Source: Chloroflexota bacterium (GTDB lineage Bacteria > Chloroflexota > Dehalococcoidia > GIF9 > UBA5629). From it: a DNA stretch of 25,298 bases. Each line of letters begins with the position of its first letter. The stretch's first letter is position 1. Shown here piece by piece: positions 14,407 to 21,901 of this stretch. The position numbers and the translations under genes are program-made. The notes beneath the pieces are model-generated. The model was not told the origin of the DNA. It saw nothing but the letters and a program-made list of their open reading frames with translations, and did no database searches. The stretch lies in assembly GCA_020354105.1 (NCBI GenBank), contig CP070642.1:92628-117925 (forward strand), written 5' to 3'.

Positions 14407-15876
14407 ATGTCTATTAGTGAATTTCGTTTTTTAGCGCCGGAACTTAATCTGCTGGGTTTCGCCCTGCTGGTGATTCTGATTGATTTGTTTGTCAAGCAGA
14501 AAAAAGTTCTGGCTGGCCTTAGTATCGCTGGCCTGGTGGTTTCCGCTGGTTTCACCGTGGTGATGTGGGGTATGCCAGCCACTGACATTTTCTATCGTAT
14601 GCTGGCGATAGACAACTTTGCTCTTTTCTTCAAACTCTTACTTCTGGCAGCTGCCGCTCTAATCATACTGGCATCTCAGGACTATGTGAGCAAGTTCGAC
14701 AGATTTCAAGGCGAATATTATGCACTGGTGCTTATTTCGGCTGTAGGTATGATGCTGCTGGTGGCGGCAACGGACCTGATTGCAATCTATGTAGCTCTGG
14801 AATTGAGCGGCATCTCGCTGTATGTACTGGCCACCTTTTTGAAGGACAAGAAATCCACCGAGGCTGGACTAAAATATCTGCTCCTGGGTGCTGTTGCGTC
14901 GGCGGTGCTTCTCTATGGCATGGCTTTGGTTTTCGGCTTTACTGGCAGGACTTGTCTGATGTGTATCGCCGAGTATGTTCAAGGAATGCCTGGTGCCGGC
15001 CTCTTGAGTAATCCAGCTTTGCTTTTGGGCATGGTACTTCTGGCTGCTGGTTTCGGTTTCAAAATTGCCTGTTTCCCCTTCCAGATGTGGGTACCCGATG
15101 TTTATGAAGGTGCGCCAACACCTATTACTGCTTATCTTTCTGTAGCCAGCAAGGCTGCTGGCTTCGCCGTTGTTCTTCGTGTTTTCTTCGTTGCACTTGG
15201 TTCTCCTGAATGGATTAGCCTTAATTGGGGCATATTGTTTGCCGTTTTGAGCGCTATAACTATGACAGTGGGAAATGTGGTGGCTATCCTACAGAGCAAC
15301 ATCAAGCGCATGCTCGGTTATTCCAGCATAGCTCAAGCTGGCTACCTTATGGTGGGACTGGCGACAATAGGTATGGCTATCGGGAATGACGCTTTGGGAC
15401 AAAGTGGGCTGCTTTTCTTCATCATGAGCTATGCGGTCACCAATTTGGGAGCTTTTATTGCTATTATAGCTATATCGAACAAGATTAAAAGTGATGAAAT
15501 AGATGACTATACCGGAATGGGCAAGCGTGCGCCACTCCTCGCCTTAGCTCTAACTTTCTGTCTGATTTCCCTTATTGGTTTGCCACCGACAGCAGGCCTT
15601 ATCGCCAAGATTTATATTTTCAGTGGCGCAGTGCAACATGGCTTGCTGTGGCTGGTTATCGTAGCTGTCATAAATAGCTGTATTTCGGCTTTCTACTATT
15701 TGCGGGTGGTCAAGGTGATGTGGACGGGTGAGCCGGCATCAAAGGTGAAGGTGCCTTCATCATGGGCATTGCGCATTGCCTTAGCTCTCTGTTGCCTCTT
15801 TGTCCTGCTTCTGGGTGTGATACCGGGTGGTTTCGTTGGCATTGCTGAAGCAGCTGCTCGGATTTTGGGTTCGTAA
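14407..15876 (+). CDS. nuoN: NADH-quinone oxidoreductase subunit N (antiporter-like proton pump)
   Basis: A 489-residue pump subunit next to NuoK. The intramembrane Glu lies in YVALELSGISLYVLA, Lys in GFKIACFPFQMWVPDVYEGA, then SVASKAAGFAVVLR and the helix MLGYSSIAQAGYLMVGL. LPPTAGLIAKIYIF near the C-terminus is also a family motif. ATG start 17 bases after nuoM. It is the last gene of the operon: NuoE, F and G are not present here, and the next gene, nadK, is under its own promoter. I saw no convincing rho-independent terminator in the 106 bases after the stop. Confidence 0.97.
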   Translation: MSISEFRFLAPELNLLGFALLVILIDLFVKQKKVLAGLSIAGLVVSAGFTVVMWGMPATDIFYRMLAIDNFALFFKLLLLAAAALIILASQDYVSKFDRFQGEYYALVLISAVGMMLLVAATDLIAIYVALELSGISLYVLATFLKDKKSTEAGLKYLLLGAVASAVLLYGMALVFGFTGRTCLMCIAEYVQGMPGAGLLSNPALLLGMVLLAAGFGFKIACFPFQMWVPDVYEGAPTPITAYLSVASKAAGFAVVLRVFFVALGSPEWISLNWGILFAVLSAITMTVGNVVAILQSNIKRMLGYSSIAQAGYLMVGLATIGMAIGNDALGQSGLLFFIMSYAVTNLGAFIAIIAISNKIKSDEIDDYTGMGKRAPLLALALTFCLISLIGLPPTAGLIAKIYIFSGAVQHGLLWLVIVAVINSCISAFYYLRVVKVMWTGEPASKVKVPSSWALRIALALCCLFVLLLGVIPGGFVGIAEAAARILGS

Positions 15877-15943
15877 GCTCCTATCTATCCTCCTCCGCAA
15901 CATACAAAGGTGCCTCCGATAGCTTTTAATTGTGCAAACTTTC

Positions 15944-15973
15944 TTGACACCCTTTAGCTGGCGGTGATAGACT
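15944..15973 (+). promoter_or_regulatory. nadK: Extended -10 promoter of nadK
   Basis: A perfect TTGACA (15944-15949) is separated by 18 bases from TAGACT (15968-15973), and TG at 15965-15966 gives an extended -10. The predicted transcription start (about 15979-15982) nearly coincides with the nadK GTG at 15983. Confidence 0.65.
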
Positions 15974-15982
15974 CCTGTTGCT

Positions 15983-16804
15983 GTGAAACGGGTTGGCATT
16001 TTATATCATCCCAAGATTGAAAAGGCTGAGGCTTTTAGCCAGGAACTGGGGAAATTTCTGAAAGCTCGAGGCGTTTCGTTCTGGACTTGCTCGGCATGGG
16101 AGGAGGAGAAGGCGAAGTCGCAGATATCCGGGTCGGAGTTAATCCTTAGTATCGGTGGCGATGGAACTATACTGCGTGCGGTAAGAGCTGTTATCCCGCA
16201 AGCAGTGCCTATTGTAGGCATAAACCTGGGCAACCTGGGGTTTATGACTGAGCTTAAAGCTGAAGAGGCTCTTGATAAAATGCCTCGGCTGCTGGATGGC
16301 AAGGGCTGGGTTGAGGATAGAACCGTACTGGAAGCTGAGATGCCCTCTCAGGACAAGGTTTTTAATGCCATAAACGATGTTTTTGTGGGACGAAGAAGCT
16401 TTGCCCGTCTGGTTAGGATTGAGACCAGGGTTAATGGCGAGGTTTTAGCAACACATAGAGCTGATGGCGTTATATTAGCTACAGCAACTGGCAGCACGGG
16501 TTACTCACTGGCATCTGGTGGCCCTATTCTTTGTCCTCAGGCTAAGGAGATCATATTCAAGCCTGTTTGCCCTCATCTGGCTCTGGACAGGGCTGTTGTC
16601 CTGCCGCCTGATGCCCAAATCCAGCTGAAGGTTACTACAACTCATGAGGCTATGATCAGCATTGATGGACAGGTAGAGTTGCCACTGAACAGTGGAGATG
16701 AGGTAAAGATAAGGTGTAGCCCCCATGTGGCACGATTCTTGAGAATTCGCCCCAAGGCTTATTTTTATAGCTATCTGGAGTCTAGACTTAAGGGGAGTAT
16801 ATGA
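15983..16804 (+). CDS. nadK: NAD(+) kinase
   Basis: A 273-residue cytoplasmic kinase that phosphorylates NAD(+) to NADP(+). The signature GGDGT is at 58-62 within LILSIGGDGTILRAVRAV. NLGNLGFMTEL, NAINDVFVGR and DGVILATATGSTGYSLASGG complete the active site and NAD pocket. Length is typical. The GTG start has no purine-rich ribosome binding site, and the promoter -10 ends nine bases before it, so a leaderless or near-leaderless mRNA is predicted. The 3' end overlaps the following acetyltransferase by four bases (ATGA). Confidence 0.97.
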   Translation: MKRVGILYHPKIEKAEAFSQELGKFLKARGVSFWTCSAWEEEKAKSQISGSELILSIGGDGTILRAVRAVIPQAVPIVGINLGNLGFMTELKAEEALDKMPRLLDGKGWVEDRTVLEAEMPSQDKVFNAINDVFVGRRSFARLVRIETRVNGEVLATHRADGVILATATGSTGYSLASGGPILCPQAKEIIFKPVCPHLALDRAVVLPPDAQIQLKVTTTHEAMISIDGQVELPLNSGDEVKIRCSPHVARFLRIRPKAYFYSYLESRLKGSI

Positions 16805-17289
16805 AAAAAGTAGAGAAGGCTAAAATAAATGATGCCCAGCGGATACATGAGTTGGTCAACAGTTTTGCTGACAAAGGCGAGATGCTGCCTAGGGCATTAA
16901 GCGAGATATATGAGAACTTGCGTGACTTTTTTGTCATCAGGGATAGTAATAATCAGGTTATTGGTTGTGTTGCCCTTCATATTAACTGGGCTGATTTAGC
17001 TGAGATTAAGTCTCTAGCGGTAAGTGGGGATAAACAGGCTCAAGGCTTGGGCTCAGTGCTTGTTGAAGCCTGTATTGATGAAGCGAGAGAACTGGGAATT
17101 CCTACAATCTTTTGCCTGAGCTATAAGCCGGCTTTTTTCGAGAAGTATAACTTTCGTCAGGTCGACAAGATGGAATTGCCGCGAAAAGTATGGTCGGAGT
17201 GCTATCGTTGCCCCAAGTTTCCAGATTGTGATGAGGTGGCTCTTATCTATCAGTTTGAACCGAGCAAAGGCTCGCCTGCAACACATTAG
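16801..17289 (+). CDS. GNAT-family N-acetyltransferase, ArgA-like (stand-alone N-acetylglutamate synthase type)
   Basis: A 162-residue acetyl-CoA-dependent acetyltransferase. The CoA-binding motif A reads LAVSGDKQAQGLGSVLVEAC, with Q79-x2-G82-x-G84. The N-terminal KGEMLPRALSEIYENLRDFF and the C-terminal SECYRCPKFPDCDEVAL (Cys134, 137, 143) are characteristic of the short ArgA-like group, which lacks the amino-acid kinase domain and makes N-acetylglutamate for arginine synthesis in several bacteria. No other arginine gene is in the window, so the substrate is inferred from family resemblance only. ATG overlaps the nadK stop (ATGA), with AAGGGGAG upstream, so it is translationally coupled to nadK. 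Confidence 0.82.
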   Translation: MKKVEKAKINDAQRIHELVNSFADKGEMLPRALSEIYENLRDFFVIRDSNNQVIGCVALHINWADLAEIKSLAVSGDKQAQGLGSVLVEACIDEARELGIPTIFCLSYKPAFFEKYNFRQVDKMELPRKVWSECYRCPKFPDCDEVALIYQFEPSKGSPATH

Positions 17290-17415
17290 TGTTTATGCAT
17301 GATTAAAAATCCTAAGACTCAAGCTCGAAATCCTGGATAAATCCGATAGCCACAGAGTAAAAGATGTGTGTATGCTTGGGCATGTTACCTCGTATAGAGG
17401 GGGAGGGAGTCATTG

Positions 17416-17949
17416 ATGGAAAAGACTATATCTACCCAGCAGGTCTATGATGGTCGGGCGGTTAAACTGAAGGTTGACACGGTGCGAAAGTCTAACGGCA
17501 AAATTACCACCAGAGAGATAGTTGAGCATAGCGATTGTGTGGCGGTGGTGGTTCTGGATTCTAAAGACAGAGCTATCATGGTTCGCCAGTATCGCAGCGC
17601 TGTGGGCAAGACACTTCTGGAGATTCCAGCAGGTGGTATTGACCCCGGAGAACAACCCATCAACTGTGTCCGTCGTGAGTTACAGGAAGAGATCGGTTAT
17701 TTGCCCAACAAGATAGATAAGCTCGGGGGTTTCTATGCAGCTCCTGGCTATTGCACTGAATATTTGCATTTGTATCTGGCTACATATCTTATACCCAGCC
17801 AGCTTGAGGCTGAAGACACCGAAGACATAGAGGTGGTGCGAGTGCCTTTATCACGGATACCTGACCTGATCGCTTCCGGTGAAATCTGTGACGCAAAGAG
17901 TATAGCCGGGCTGCTAAGAGTTATGTCGCTAGGGCTTAAGGGCAGGTAA
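17416..17949 (+). CDS. NUDIX hydrolase, ADP-ribose pyrophosphatase type
   Basis: A 177-residue hydrolase that splits nucleoside diphosphates linked to another moiety, most likely ADP-ribose to AMP and ribose 5-phosphate. The Nudix box is intact: G73-x5-E79-x7-R87-E88-L-x-E91-E92-x-G94, within AGGIDPGEQP and CVRRELQEEIGY. The flanking VVVLDSKDRAIMVRQYR and LGGFYAAPGYCTEYLHLYLA are typical of the ADPRase subgroup. ATG 17416 is preferred over the in-frame TTG one codon earlier; GGGGGAGGGA lies just upstream. A 126-base gap separates it from the acetyltransferase. It converges with the minus-strand TCA operon with only nine bases between stops. Confidence 0.92.
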   Translation: MEKTISTQQVYDGRAVKLKVDTVRKSNGKITTREIVEHSDCVAVVVLDSKDRAIMVRQYRSAVGKTLLEIPAGGIDPGEQPINCVRRELQEEIGYLPNKIDKLGGFYAAPGYCTEYLHLYLATYLIPSQLEAEDTEDIEVVRVPLSRIPDLIASGEICDAKSIAGLLRVMSLGLKGR

Positions 17950-17958
17950 CCGTGGAGT

Positions 17959-18516
17959 TTATGTCTTGACTTGATACTTAGCCTTGCCCTGCTCGTATAA
18001 GTCAGCACCTTGAGTATCGTTGATGACAGTGGCGGGGAAGTTTTCTACCTCTAGACGGCGTATTGCCTCTGCACCTAGGTCTTCGTAAGCGATCACTTCT
18101 GCCTTCTTGATGCTCTTGGATATAAGTGCTCCGGCACCGCCTATGGCAGCGAAATATACTGCTTTGTGTTTTTGTATGGCGTCTTTTACTGTCTGTGACC
18201 GGTTGCCTTTGCCAATCATTCCTTTAAGGCCGGCGGCCATAAGACGAGGAGCATAGCTATCCATCCTTCCGCTGGTTGTCGGTCCAGCCGAGCCTATGAC
18301 TTGTCCCGGTTTGGCTGGAGACGGACCCATATAATAGACAGTCTGATTTTTGAGGTCAAAAGGTAGTTTTTCACCCTTATCCAGAGCTTCAACGAGTCGT
18401 TTGTGGGCGGCATCTCTGGCTGTGTATATCACGCCGGTAATGAAAACCTGGTCGCCGGCTTTTAGCTTCTTTATGGTATCCTCGTCAAGCGGGGACTTAA
18501 TATTTAAAGTTTCCAT
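17959..18516 (-). CDS. Fumarate hydratase beta subunit (class I, C-terminal domain)
   Basis: A 185-residue subunit equal to the C-terminal domain of class I [4Fe-4S] fumarases, which interconvert fumarate and malate with the alpha subunit. Family motifs: KLKAGDQVFITGVIYTARDA AHKRL, YYMGPSPAKPGQVIGSAGPT followed by TSGRMDSY, KGMIGKGNRS and IGGAGALISKSIKK. GGAGGG precedes ATG 18516. It is the last gene of the operon. It is separated from its alpha partner by all four complex II genes, which is unusual since the two halves are normally adjacent or fused. An L-tartrate dehydratase beta subunit has the same fold, but the TCA context favours fumarase. Confidence 0.92.
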   Translation of the reverse strand: METLNIKSPLDEDTIKKLKAGDQVFITGVIYTARDAAHKRLVEALDKGEKLPFDLKNQTVYYMGPSPAKPGQVIGSAGPTTSGRMDSYAPRLMAAGLKGMIGKGNRSQTVKDAIQKHKAVYFAAIGGAGALISKSIKKAEVIAYEDLGAEAIRRLEVENFPATVINDTQGADLYEQGKAKYQVKT

Positions 18517-18536
18517 TGCTATCCCTCCGAGGTCGC

Positions 18537-19367
18537 TTATTTACTTCCTTTCACAGTGAAGTCAGGGAAAGGGACTTTGGGTTTAGTCTCAGTATTAGGT
18601 GGGACTGTCGAAGCAGGCAGCTCCTTTTTACCCAGTCCTACAGTCCGGGATACCATTTGTCTTTTGAGCAGTTGAATTGCTAGGGCTGGGTCTAATCCTT
18701 TGGGGCAGGCTTCAGAGCAAGCGCCGGCGAGATGGCAGTGCCATACGCCATGGTCGGTGTCTATCACAGAAAATCTTTCCATCTCTCCTTCATCGCGGGT
18801 ATCGGCGCAGTAGCGATAACACTGGGCCAGAGCCTGTGGGCCAGTGAAAAACTTGTCGCTAGCTGACGTGGGGCAGGCAGAAATGCAAATACCGCATTTT
18901 ATGCAGTAGGTAAATTGTAAGAAAGCCTCTAATCCTTGAGGTGACAGTGTGAATTCAGCAGTGGGGTTTTCCATTTCCTTGTCATCATGGCGTAGGATGT
19001 ATGGCTTTATTGATTTGTGGGTTTCGAATAATGGATTCAGGTCCACTACGAGGTCTTTGATGATTGGTAGATTAGGTAGCGGTTTAATGGTTAACCTGCT
19101 TGAGTGAAACTCTTCTATTTGTGTGTGGCAGGCAAGGTGTGGGTAGTTATTGATAAGCATGCCACAGGAGCCGCATATCGCCATGCGGCACGAGGTGCGA
19201 AAAGCCAGGGTGCTATCGAGATTCTCTTTTATGTATATAAGCCCATCGAGTATCGTCATGCCTCGGCTGGATGTCACTATGAATTCCTGGAAATGAGGCT
19301 CACTGCCCTTTTCCGGGTTATATCTCTGGATTTTGAACGTTATCTGTTCGTTTTTCTCTTTATCCAT
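18537..19367 (-). CDS. sdhB: Succinate dehydrogenase/fumarate reductase iron-sulfur subunit
   Basis: A 276-residue subunit carrying the electron chain between the flavin of SdhA and quinone. The [2Fe-2S] ligands are C60, C65, C68 and C80 (TSCRMAICGSCGM). The [4Fe-4S] ligands are C155, C158, C161 with C221. The [3Fe-4S] ligands are C165, C211 and C217 (WHCHLAGACSEACPKGLDP). About 30 residues beyond the usual end form a proline-rich, probably disordered tail (LPASTVPPNTETKPKVPFP). AGGAGG precedes ATG 19367. It lies eight bases after sdhD. Direction (succinate oxidation or fumarate reduction) cannot be read from sequence. Confidence 0.96.
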   Translation of the reverse strand: MDKEKNEQITFKIQRYNPEKGSEPHFQEFIVTSSRGMTILDGLIYIKENLDSTLAFRTSCRMAICGSCGMLINNYPHLACHTQIEEFHSSRLTIKPLPNLPIIKDLVVDLNPLFETHKSIKPYILRHDDKEMENPTAEFTLSPQGLEAFLQFTYCIKCGICISACPTSASDKFFTGPQALAQCYRYCADTRDEGEMERFSVIDTDHGVWHCHLAGACSEACPKGLDPALAIQLLKRQMVSRTVGLGKKELPASTVPPNTETKPKVPFPDFTVKGSK

Positions 19368-19375
19368 TATGCCTC

Positions 19376-19738
19376 CTACGTGGATAACAGTGAGATTGGC
19401 ACATAGACAGACCAGATGAAGGCCATGATGCCGAAGACAATGATAGACCAGGTAACGATGCGCTCGGTTCTGGCTGATGGTGTCAGCTCTAGAATGATGT
19501 TACGCAGTCCGTTAAGGGCGTGATATAGGACGACGGCCAGTAAAGCTATATATATGCCAGCCCACATGACTTCTCGAGACCGTTCTATCATGGAATGCCA
19601 GCCTGTCACATCTTTGAGGTCAACCCCGAAGAAACCGAGTATGGCGTCGAGGTGCATCCATACTGTATGTATGCCTGCCAGCACTGCTATAAGTGCGCCG
19701 GTAATCAGTTGTATAAACCAGAGGTATGTATTGCGCAT
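19376..19738 (-). CDS. sdhD: Succinate dehydrogenase membrane anchor subunit (SdhD-like)
   Basis: A 120-residue membrane protein with three helices (about 8-30, 56-76, 95-117). His24 in helix 1 and His73 in helix 2 (LYHALNGLRNIILEL) are positioned as axial heme ligands, the same two-helix spacing as in the neighbouring SdhC. The HALNGLR motif is shared by both anchors, which suggests they arose by duplication. ATG 19738 is chosen over the GTG one codon upstream, because AGGAGG is then six bases away. The start overlaps the sdhC stop (TGATG). Confidence 0.87.
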   Translation of the reverse strand: MRNTYLWFIQLITGALIAVLAGIHTVWMHLDAILGFFGVDLKDVTGWHSMIERSREVMWAGIYIALLAVVLYHALNGLRNIILELTPSARTERIVTWSIIVFGIMAFIWSVYVPISLLST

Positions 19739-20181
19739 CACCAGCCTCCTGAGATGAAGTCATAAAAGAACACCAGGCACAGGATTATAATTATACCTAT
19801 CATGGCCATTGTCCAGCGGCGCTTTTTACGCAGTGAATCTCGATAAGGATAGATTGGCGGGGTTGGTTTTCCCATCAGAAAGCCGAGTTCTTGCAGGATG
19901 AGACGCAGTCCGTTTAGAGCATGGTAAATTAAGGCGACAACGACCAGATATTCGCCGAATTTAAACCACGGATTGTGAAGGATGCTCATCGTAGCTTCCC
20001 AGGTCTCCTGTCCCTGGATTCGGAAAACGGTTGTCATGGTCAGATGTATCAGCAGGAATAGCAAGATTCCCAGGCCGGTTACCCGATGCAGTATGTAAAG
20101 GTAACGTTCTAGCTTGTAGTTGCCTGCCCATATCCAGCCGCCAATACCCAGATTGTTTTGTCGTGGCTGCACTTGTCTCAT
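19738..20181 (-). CDS. sdhC: Succinate dehydrogenase cytochrome b subunit (SdhC)
   Basis: A 147-residue membrane anchor with three helices (about 29-52, 76-98, 123-142). Signature residues: YILHRVTGLGIL (SdhC HRxTG motif at the quinone site), His46 in LLIHLTMT at the end of helix 1, and His87 in IYHALNGLRLILQEL in helix 2. His46 and His87 are the likely heme axial ligands together with His24/His73 of SdhD. The N-terminus has a cytoplasmic 25-residue extension. Ten bases after sdhA, with GGGAG as ribosome binding site. Confidence 0.9.
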   Translation of the reverse strand: MRQVQPRQNNLGIGGWIWAGNYKLERYLYILHRVTGLGILLFLLIHLTMTTVFRIQGQETWEATMSILHNPWFKFGEYLVVVALIYHALNGLRLILQELGFLMGKPTPPIYPYRDSLRKKRRWTMAMIGIIIILCLVFFYDFISGGW

Positions 20182-20191
20182 AATTAGCTCC

Positions 20192-21901
20192 CTAGTATTT
20201 CCTTTCTACTGGTTGCCACATGGTGATGGTTACCGGTATATAGTCGAGCCGCGGCCCTTTGGGTGTGTAGTGAGCCAGAGTATGTTTGAGCCAGTTAACG
20301 TCGTCACGATTGGGAAAATCTCGTCTAGAATGAGCTCCTCTGGATTCGGTGCGGGCTAGCGCTCCGGTGACGATGATTTCGGCCAGGTCAACGAGGTTAT
20401 CGGCTTCTAAGGCGCTTAGCAGGTCAGTATTATAGATGCGTCCACGGTCCTTGACCTTTATGGCGGGCAGGCTATTCTTTATTTCCTGTATCTTATTCAG
20501 GGCTGACTTCAGATCCGGGCCGGTGCGGAATACGCCCACCTTGCTGTCCATTGTTCTCTGCAGCTCCCTGCGCAGTACATAAGCGCTTTCTTTGCCATCA
20601 GAGCTAAATCTGCTAAAAACTCTAGCCTCTTCCTCTTTTAGTGTTGTAGCTTTTTGCGGAGAAGGAAGAGCTTTATGTTTAGACGCATACTTAGCAGCTT
20701 CTTCACCGGTGATTTTTCCCCAGACCAGGCATTCTGTGGTTGAGTTGGAGCCAAGCCGGTTGGCACCATGCAGTGATACACAGGCAGCTTCACCGGCTGC
20801 CCAGATGCCTTCTATCGGTGTAGCCCCGTTAATGTCGGTATGTACGCCGCCCATGAAATAGTGAGCAGCGGGGCGAATTGGTATTGGCTTATAGATTGGG
20901 TCGATGAAGTTGAACTTCATGGCAACCTCTCGAATCATCGGCAGCCGCTCATTGATTTTGGCAGCACCTAGATGGCGCAGGTCGATATGAACATAGTCGA
21001 GACCATCAGGACCCGGAAATCCTCTGCCCTCCTCGATTTCAGTCATCTCGGAGCGGGAAACGATATCTCGTGGAGCCACCTCCATCTTAGACGGAGCGTA
21101 TTTTTCCATAAATCTTTCATCTTCGTTATTGAGCAGATAGCCACCCTCACCTCGTGCCGCCTCTGTAATCAGTATGCCGGATGGCACCAGTCCGGTAGGA
21201 TGAAACTGAACGAATTCCAGATCCTTTATAGGCAGTCCCGCCCGATAAGCCATGGCTAGACCATCACCGGTGGCGGTAAGGGAGTAGGTGGTGAAACCGA
21301 ACATGCGACAAGCACCGCCGGTGGCTATAATCAAGGCTTTGCCTTGAATCAGAAAGAACTCACCGCTGGTCAGATCCCAGGCAGTTACACCGCAGAATTT
21401 GTTATCTTTTGTCAGGATGGAGCTGACGTAGCATTCATCGTATCTGCTTACGTTGGAATATTTCTGTAAAGTATCGTACAGAGCCTGCATTTCGGCGAAG
21501 CCAGTCTTATCGGCAGCGAATACTGTCCGATCGTAGCTATGACCACCGAATGGTCGTTGAGCAATACGTCCATCGGGACGCCGTGACCAGGGTATACCCC
21601 AGTGCTCTAATAGCAGTATTTCTTTGGGCGATGCTTCGACGAAGCGCTTCACCACATCCTGGTCACAGAGAAAGTCAGCGCCTCTGACAGTGTCCCAGGA
21701 GTGGAGTTCAAAGCTATCTCCTTCATCAGGCTGCATAACTGCTGCAGTACCGCCTTCGGCACAAACTGAATGAGAACGCATCAGCTGAACTTTTGAGACA
21801 ATGGCAATATCGAGGTCTGGATTTCGGGCCGCTTCTATGGCAGCACGCAGTCCGGCGAGTCCTGAACCCAGGACTATAATATCGTGTTTTTGACTCGTCA
21901 C
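20192..21901 (-). CDS. sdhA: Succinate dehydrogenase/fumarate reductase flavoprotein subunit
   Basis: A 569-residue FAD subunit. The dinucleotide fold is IIVLGSGLAGLRAAIEA. RSHSVCAEGGTAA contains His44, the covalent FAD attachment histidine. FVQFHPTGL, TEAARGEGGYLLN (proton-transfer Arg) and SLHGANRLGSNSTTECLVWG complete the dicarboxylate site. The C-terminal RTESRGAHSRRDFPNRDD is also conserved. GTG 21901 is chosen: it overlaps the fumarase alpha stop by four bases (GTGA) and has AAGGAGA seven bases upstream. An ATG 11 codons earlier would overlap fumarase by 37 bases with no family support. Located in the cytoplasm on the SdhCD anchor if this is a standard complex II. Confidence 0.96.
   Translation of the reverse strand: MTSQKHDIIVLGSGLAGLRAAIEAARNPDLDIAIVSKVQLMRSHSVCAEGGTAAVMQPDEGDSFELHSWDTVRGADFLCDQDVVKRFVEASPKEILLLEHWGIPWSRRPDGRIAQRPFGGHSYDRTVFAADKTGFAEMQALYDTLQKYSNVSRYDECYVSSILTKDNKFCGVTAWDLTSGEFFLIQGKALIIATGGACRMFGFTTYSLTATGDGLAMAYRAGLPIKDLEFVQFHPTGLVPSGILITEAARGEGGYLLNNEDERFMEKYAPSKMEVAPRDIVSRSEMTEIEEGRGFPGPDGLDYVHIDLRHLGAAKINERLPMIREVAMKFNFIDPIYKPIPIRPAAHYFMGGVHTDINGATPIEGIWAAGEAACVSLHGANRLGSNSTTECLVWGKITGEEAAKYASKHKALPSPQKATTLKEEEARVFSRFSSDGKESAYVLRRELQRTMDSKVGVFRTGPDLKSALNKIQEIKNSLPAIKVKDRGRIYNTDLLSALEADNLVDLAEIIVTGALARTESRGAHSRRDFPNRDDVNWLKHTLAHYTPKGPRLDYIPVTITMWQPVERKY

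Noticed and set aside
15877..15943. Possible rho-independent terminator after nuoN
   Set aside because: Only weak, interrupted complementarity (GCTCCTATC with GATAGC) was found, without a U tract following a solid stem.
17290..17415. Possible small gene or promoter between the acetyltransferase and the NUDIX gene
   Set aside because: No open frame with a ribosome binding site fits. A TATAGA-like -10 is present without a matching -35, so I list only the ribosome binding site in the NUDIX entry.
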